64,000 nt of DNA from Lantana camara (Eukaryota > Streptophyta > Magnoliopsida > Lamiales > Verbenaceae), in contig CM074858.1 of the NCBI GenBank assembly GCA_037501455.1, positions 78,838,501 through 78,902,500 on the forward strand, in the 5' to 3' direction. Position 1 is the stretch's first letter. Every line of letters begins with the position of its first letter. The notes below the pieces were generated by a model. That model was not told where the DNA came from. It saw only the letters and a list, made by a program, of their open reading frames with translations, and did not search any database. This document shows positions 57,419 through 64,000 of this stretch, one piece after another. A program made the position numbers and the translations under genes.

Positions 57419-60400
57419 TGGTAAAGCGTTTATAGACCGTGATCCAACTTTTTGAATCATCGTGCATTGCATTCTTACATGAACTTTGTGCTCGTATATG
57501 ATCTGACATGCTTTAAGAGGGAATTCTTGACCTTTGATTCAGTTTACTATTCATAACCCGAGCCTACCTTGTTCATTTTGCTACTCGAACCCTAGAGGTT
57601 CATCACACATGTTTCCCAATTGTTTGAACTGGTTTCCCGAACTCAGAAAGTCTTTCTTGAGCCATAAGGGTATTTTTGGAACTTACCGACCAAAGTTACT
57701 ATTCATCAGAAAATGAGCTTTTGATTCTGATACCTTTTTCAACCCAAGTTATAGTCGAATCGATCCTTGAGTCGAGATGAGTCTTTTGATATTATTCTTG
57801 GCTTGGAATTCCATTCCGGAACTTTGTTTTATTGAAAACGTTTTTGAAAACCCTAGTTTACTATTCCTTTTACGAACGGTTTTCATTCGGAAAATGTTTT
57901 CTCTTCGGATTTGCATTACTTGAGCTATTTCAAGATTTTTGAGATGTTTTACAACTCTTGATTCAAACCCTAGCTTGAAATTTTGAAGCGTACGTTCGTA
58001 CGTGAGAATTCACTATTCATCCTACGTTTTCAACTTTTTAACGGTAAAACGTTTTATAGTCGATTTTGGACTCAAAACGCTTCTCGATTTATTTCTTGAA
58101 TTTTGGAAGCAATCCGGACTTGAAAATCATTCTAGAAAGTTGTTTTTCACTCATGTCGAGTTTCGAGCTCAAAACTTTTATTCACTAAAACTAATGTATC
58201 TTTTAAACGGTAAATCCGATTTCGACGAATGAATATGCATTTCGAAGCTAATTTTCTTGCCGTCGGAATGGTTAAACTTCCAGCCACTTATCCTATAGCC
58301 TTGGGGGACGAAATTACAGAAATACCCCCAGCAGCCCATTTTTAGCTTCAACATCCCTAAAGCTTCTAGAAGATACAAGTGGATGAACTCTTGTTTTGCT
58401 CTGCTACCCTTAAGCCCTCTCTAATTGCAAGGTGAGGGGCTTCCCAACACCTATGTATACCCCTCTCATGGAATTTGAATCCTTGCTCAAAGTCTTGTGT
58501 TAACAAGCACTCCTCTCTCCCTCCTTTCCCCTCTTGCCGTCGGCATCCCCTCCCCTTGTAGCTAGGTTAGTTTGTTTTGTTTATGTTATGTTAGTTTAGT
58601 TTATGTTTTTATGTTATGGTATGTTTATATTATGTTTAGGTTGGGTCTTAGGGTCTTCCCTAAGCCATATAGGATTTTATTTTATGCATTTATTATATAG
58701 TTTTCATGATATGTTTGTGTAGTTGTTTATATGTTCTAATTGTTTAGTATGTGCTTGAATATGTTATGAATTGCTCTAGTATATGCTATGATCATGTGAT
58801 ATGCTTGTTATATTATGAGAATTGATGCATGATTATGGAATTTGAATTATGTTCATGCATGTTAGCTAATGGAATAGTGATTTACAATTTATTATGTCAC
58901 AACTTGTTACATGTTGATATGGAATTAAATTGTTACATGTTACATGCATAAAGGTTTATGATATATGATATGATATGATATGAGATATGTTGTGACATGT
59001 TGTCACATTGTTATATGACTCTTGAATTATGAATTGAGCTTATGGTATGATTTGGATTAATGGATTAGTGCCTTGATCATGTTATACACTTTAATAGTGT
59101 CACATGTTATAACCTAAGATAGATTAGTGTTTCATAACTTGATCTTATGCCTTAATTGGATCTCTTAACTATAGGTTATACCTTTAACCTAGATCACACT
59201 TGATTATATTAACATGAACTTGAAACTATAGGTTATAATCAAGATCATAATTTAATTAGGGTGTGTGTGTGTGTGCATGCCGTGTGTGTGTGTGTGTGTT
59301 CGTGCATGGTGTGTGTGTGTACCGTGTGTGTGTGGGTGTGTGTATAGTAAGGGTTTGACCCGACCCTTTGACCCGACATGTGAATAGTAACCGGTGAATA
59401 GTAATCGTGAATAGTAATCTTGAATAGTACTTTTGAATAGTGCTTTTGAATAGTAAAAATGAATTAAAACTTGTGCTTTCTCTATAGACATTTGCACCTA
59501 GGGTTTCCATATCCAGGGTCTAAAATGTGTTTTCTTTCGTGGACTTGTTTCTTTACCTAAGGTTTGCGATAGGATTCATAATTTGACTAAAGCTTACTCG
59601 GTTATAGTAAGATGATAGTCTAACGTTAAGAGTAACTCACTTTGACGTATTCCTTTGTGTGTTACCTTTCTTGAATACCTTAAATGGTATTACTCTCTTG
59701 TGTTACATGTTCCTTGTTCATTTGTTTCTTGCATTTCATATGCATCTTGGTTAGTAGTGGGTCTTAGTTCTTAAGCTCACTCTAGTACGCCACCTACAGG
59801 AGTTAAGTTGAGCACTGGGATCCCCAGGGCACCGAATAATCTGTCTACCTACCTTTTGTTACTATTAGGTGAGGTGAAGTTATAAATGTTTTCCAACTGG
59901 AACCACGATTATACTATCGTATCATATGTTTTGAAATTCAAAGCTAAACCTTGTTTTGAACTATCCCTTTTATCGGGACATTCTCTTGAAAGGATCATTC
60001 ATACTTTAATAGTATACATTGATCAACAGTACATGTTTTCCAAAGTTCTGCATTCTTGTTCAAAGACAGTTACATGTTTGCATATGTTTTCAAAGTACAG
60101 ACATAATCACATGTTTTCAGACAGAATCATATGTTTTACAAAAAGCATCATATGTTACAGTTACAGTTTCACCTGTTATAGTTAGCATACTGGAGTGATA
60201 CTCTGGTCACTGCTAATCTTAAATGCAAGCATACAGTTTACAGTTTGGGCCCGGCGGTTATGTGTGGAGGTGATGCTCGGGAGGTGAGCGCCAACGACAT
60301 CACCAATACCGGCCGCCACACTTAGACTATTGACACCGACTTTTAACAGGAGGTTTGTTAAGTCAGGACAATTTGTCTGGGAACGGACAACAAATCTGTT

Positions 60401-61507
60401 CCCATTACATGTTTACAGGTCGCCTAGGGCTAGCTACCCGAAGTGACAACCGGTGGAGGATGGTGCATGTTTGTATGCGTTGGTAAGAGTTGTTGTTGAC
60501 CTTGGTCCGATAGTCTACTATGTGCGGAGTTGTTGTTGACCTTGGTCCGATGGTCTACTATATGTGGGGTTATTGTTGATCTTGGTCCGATACTCTACTA
60601 AACGTGGAATTATCGTTGATCCTGGTCCGACACTCTACCGAATCATGTTTTCTGGAGTAAGGATGGAGGAGCCTAGCTTGCGGGCAAAATTCTGTTTCAT
60701 AAAGGATGGTTCATATCTGGAAAAGTTCACTTTACCCTTATCCCGTTTTATGAAAGAACTATGAACCATCAACAGCATATGTGTGCGCATGTGATAGCAT
60801 TCATGAAAATGCTTTATAACGTGCATTCTTTTACAGCATCGCATTCAAAGAGTTTTATCAATCGAACTTGTTTCAAGTTCTTCTTTAAAGCATTGCATTT
60901 AACAGTTTCGAACTTTACTTCAAGTTCTTTAATTCAGTACTTTCTTTAAAGTATTCCCTCGCTTAGTCCTTTTGACTAATACCTCTTCCGTTTTCTTACC
61001 TCGTGGTTTCAGGTCTTGCAGCCGCAGTCTAGAGGTATCTTGAAGCTCTAGATTGTCATTTTTGTTTCTGTCAGGACTTAGTATTACTTCCTCTTTTGTG
61101 TCCTGCATATGTTTTATGGCTGCATCACTTTATGTTTCTGTATATGTTTTTGAATACTTGAGTATCTTCGTTATACTCTTTCTGCTACTCTGTTACCGAT
61201 ATTTTGAACTCTGCTGTATCGGTACTTATATGTGAATCTGTTATATGTTCTGATATGCCGAGTCTCTCTTACACGATCAATATGTTCTTGCTTGTTACAT
61301 GCCATCACGCACATGTTTTGAAAAGTTTTTAAAATACTCTGATTTTTCCGCTGCATAGCCACATCGTTGTACATGTATAGTTCTGATAGATAGCCGTTCG
61401 CTGGAGTATTTCTTGAGTGATGGCTCACACCATTCTTTGAGAGGTGCTTCAGTGCGGGGGTTGAGACGCCGCTCTCCTCTTGTTCTGGTACGGGTGGGGG
61501 CGTTACA
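57371..61507 (+). repeat. C 3' LTR
   Basis: 4,137 bp. It differs from the 5' LTR by one 13-bp deletion ('atgtgttttaaaaatgtg' shortened near 59,525) and scattered substitutions, many of them C/T or G/A. Confidence 0.92.
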
Positions 61508-61733
61508 GAACTCCTTCCTCCACTAATCTCCTAGTGGATTCAGGGGTCATCCCAAGAATGTGAGGGGAGCGCAGAGTTACCCGTCAGCCCATGCTTTCCC
61601 GGTTGGCTCATACACTAACCCTCGGGCCCAAGTGAACATGCTTTACTCGCCAAAACACGAACAATACACGATATCACAATCAATTCACTAAGTCACGATA
61701 ATAATTTGCAATCGATTAAGGTTTTGGAAAGAT

Positions 61734-61735
<2 letters not shown>

Positions 61736-61808
<73 letters not shown>
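61736..61808. repeat. (TA)n microsatellite in LTR A3
   Basis: About 70 bp of TA dinucleotides. The minus-strand frame at 61716-62012 reads it as Tyr-Ile repeats and is not a gene. Confidence 0.9.
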
Positions 61809-61811
<3 letters not shown>

Positions 61812-62965
61812 TTTTGGCCAAAAAGTCACATAGGGTCGTACGAGTTCTGTGTAACTAGAATTAAACCTCACCTTTACTTTACCAACCAAAAGAAGCAAGG
61901 AAACACCCTGAGGAGCGTGCTCCTCATCACCGGGAATGTGATCTATATAACAAGGACACGTGTACGTGAGACTCGACTCGTATGAACCATTTAAGACGAA
62001 CGGCAAAGTCATATGTTGTCAATCATGCCTTTACAATCAATAAATATCATGAATGTGTCTAAATTTCCAATTAAAGTATCAATAAGTGTCAAATAGGGGC
62101 ATACTTATCAATAAAGTAAGCATATAATTTATATAAGTCACATACGGGAGCCAAGGAAGTGAAAGGAATGCAATAAGAGAGGTTTCGGAGAAGTTTGGCA
62201 AAAGTCAACAATTTTCGGAAATGCGTAGGCTGTAGGAAAACTGGAATATCTTGAGTTGTAGAATTTGGAATTGAGTTTTGTTTATTGGATATAAAACTTG
62301 ACACATAGACCTTTTCGAGGATATATGGCTCGTATTCTAGTTCAAAGTGAGGAGAAAATGGCGTAAGCTTGAAGTTAGGCGAGTGCAGTTTTCCGGGAAA
62401 GTGGCGATACCAAAATGAATTGATTATATCTTACAAATTGGAAAATATATTGAGGTGATTCCAATTTTAGGTTGTTCTAGACTTCAAGAGGTTTCCGTGA
62501 GTTCAAAAATCAGGTCAATCGGAGTTCGTATGAGGGAGAAACGCCTGTTTGAAAAATGTTCTGAAAGCAGAAATGGGCATTTGGAAGCACTCGGGTGATG
62601 CAGTAGGTTCCCACACGGGCGTTTGGTGTTATAACTAAAGGACCAACCGCCTGTTTGGAAGCAATCAGGACGAAAAACAGGGGAAAAACAGGGTATAGGC
62701 ACGGGATTTGGCTCCCAAGCCAATCCAACACAAAATCAAGACAAAAATCAACTCCAAACTATCATATATCATGTATATGTCTAATATATAGCAATTAAGC
62801 ACCATTTAAACCAAGAAACATGCTTTGGTTCATCAAGAAATCATCACCCAACCCCATATAATTTCATATCATCCAACCTTCATATCCATCAAGAATCCAT
62901 GCAAGTTTCCAAGTCTAAATATCATAATCATGCTTCTAATCACTTATAAACAAGAAAGCATCACA

Positions 62966-64000
62966 CACTACAAGAAATTTTGCAAATTCCGACGGAAAAT
63001 TCCGAGGGAAACAGGCCGTCGGAATTCCCTCGGAATTTGTTTTTTTTTAAAAAATAAAAATTAAATAAATCCGACGGAAATTCCGTCGGAATTCCATCGG
63101 ATTTTTTAAAAAATAAAATTAACAAATAATATTAAATAATTCCGACGGGATTCCGATGGAATTCCCGTCGGTTTGTTAAATATAAAATATAAAAATTAAA
63201 ATTAAATAATTCCGATGGGATTCCCGTCGGAATTCCGTCGGATATTTTAAAAAATAAAATTTAAAAATAATATTAAATAATTCCGACGGAATTCCGATGG
63301 GATTCCCGTCGGTTTTTTTAAATATAAACTATAAAAATATAAATTAAATAATTCCGACGGGCATTCCGTCGGAATTCCGTCGGATTTTTTAAAAATAAAA
63401 AATAAAAATAATATTAAATAATTCCGACGGGATTTCCGTCGGAATTCCGTCGGTTTTATCTATGCTTAAATTGAATTCTTATGACGTATTATAATATTTG
63501 TAGTTATAATTAATATTTTCTTAGAACTCAATTTTAAATATAGTCTACAAAATTTGTGATTTTATTATTTCAAATGATATATAAATATTTGTATCAAACT
63601 AAACCAATGAATTGATCTAACTCAACTGGTTTTCCTTGGTTTCCATAATGTCTTCCTACCGCGAGGTTGGGTGTTCGAATCCCCAATGGCTCATTAAGTT
63701 TTTATTTTTCCAGTAAATTCCGACAGAATTCCGAGGGAAATTCCATCGGAAATAATTAATTAAATTTTTTTTTAAAGCAAATTCCGACGGGATTCCGAGG
63801 GGAATTCCGTCGGGAGATATATTTTATTTTTTCAAAAATACGATTATTCCGACGGGATTTCCCTCGGTATTCCATCGGAATTTTTTTAATTTAATTTTTT
63901 TTTTCTGATTTTTGTCCCTCGGAATTCCGTCGGTTTTCCTTCGGTTTTGAATTCCGAGGGAGGGTTTTCCTACGGCATGTGTCCCGTCGGAATTCCCTCA
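62966..64000. mobile_element. Left end of a CACTA (En/Spm-type) transposon
   Basis: It starts CACTACAAGAAATTTTGC at 62966, the canonical CACTA terminus, with preceding ACA as candidate 3-bp TSD. The next kilobase is subterminal repeat: many copies of TTCCGACGGGATTCC- and GGAATTCCGTCGG-type units in both orientations, separated by AT-rich filler, as in the binding regions of plant CACTA transposases. No transposase is reached before the window ends; the other terminus is outside. Confidence 0.88.
63617..63682 (+). repeat. tRNA-like pol III promoter module inside the CACTA subterminal region
   Basis: CTAACTCAACTGG (63617-63629) is A-box-like, and TGTTCGAATCC (63672-63682) matches the B box but for one base, 54 bp apart start to start. 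The middle, TCCTACCGCGAGGT, parallels TCCTACACGAGGT in the module at 2592-2655. It interrupts the GGAATTCCGTCGG repeats, so it is probably a captured or inserted SINE-like piece. Confidence 0.45.

Larger units (their letters stand above)
46960..61507 (+). mobile_element. C: Ty3/gypsy chromovirus with a pre-gag frame, 14.5 kb
   Basis: TSD GAACT at 46955-46959 and 61508-61512. LTRs are 46960-51109 (4,150 bp) and 57371-61507 (4,137 bp); the 13-bp difference matches one deletion between short repeats near 49,120. The 6,261-bp interior has a primer site, a 226-codon frame, then a single gag-pol frame with three stops, and a polypurine tract. LTR start and polypurine stem-loop match B1. Confidence 0.92.
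46171..62965 (-). mobile_element. A3: diverged family A LTR, split by element C and cut by a CACTA insertion
   Basis: TGTAGCACCCCTATACG onward matches A1/A2 LTR ends. The pieces are 46171-46959 and 61513-62965. The family hairpin TCAGTCTACGAAAGACTGA is at 46564-46582. The palindrome cluster is not recognisable; the matching region (about 62,520-62,720) holds GCCTGTTTGGAAGC-like repeats instead. A (TA)n run lies at about 61,736-61,808. The rest of the LTR would be beyond the CACTA element, outside the window. Confidence 0.7.

Noticed and set aside
61716..62012. Tyr/Ile repeat frame
   Set aside because: Translation of the (TA)n microsatellite.
63617..63682. A functional tRNA gene
   Set aside because: No acceptor stem or complete cloverleaf; only A- and B-box-like motifs and one arm.

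Overview
The window is angiosperm nuclear DNA, probably from a heterochromatic or pericentromeric block. I see no host gene. It is a stack of nested transposable elements: Ty3/gypsy LTR retrotransposons of chromovirus type (closest by motif to the Tekay/Del clade, with a primer site for initiator tRNA-Met and a group-II-like chromodomain end), a MULE 3' end, two hAT-like elements and a CACTA end. The species cannot be named from the sequence.

Layout. 1-809: 3' end of a MULE transposase (SWIM finger plus CCHC knuckle, one intron). 810-3032: MULE tail, a terminal-repeat patch, a small hAT-like element (1625-2522), a tRNA-like module and AT-rich DNA. 3033-24076: a hAT-like element with 8-bp TSD, split by the LTR element E1 (3082-23029; LTRs of 3,697 bp, interior only 1,180 bp, no genes). 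The 5' LTR of E1 is split by a plus-strand solo LTR of family A (4567-15935), which is itself split by A1 (6888-15705, minus strand), a non-autonomous family A element keeping only an internally deleted gag frame. 24247-25487: an LTR A fragment and a copia-like LTR piece. 25488-46125: a family B LTR without interior, split by B1 (26729-33856, minus, no genes) and by A2 (35395-45518, minus), a gag-pol carrying family A element. 46171-62965: another family A LTR (A3), split by C (46960-61507, plus), a gag-pol element with an extra reading frame before gag. 62966-64000: the left end of a CACTA transposon running off the window.

How the parts relate. A2 and A1 look like a gag-pol-bearing/non-autonomous pair, and C and B1 look like a second pair: each pair shares LTR termini, primer site and polypurine-tract neighbourhood. 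Neither gag-pol copy is intact: A2 has two in-frame TAG stops and an apparently lost gag ATG, and C has three in-frame stops. Most insertions are dated relative to each other by exact target-site duplications and equal LTR lengths.

Most notable for follow-up: (1) a short stem-loop with a GGA-containing loop directly 5' of the polypurine tract in all five LTR elements, whose stem changes in a base-pair-preserving way; (2) an array of about twelve hairpins in E1, with a five-unit relative in A1, absent from A2; (3) a TATA-plus-hairpin module common to the LTRs of all families; (4) six GGGAACG-NN-CGTTCCC-like palindromes per family A LTR; (5) the pre-gag frame of C.
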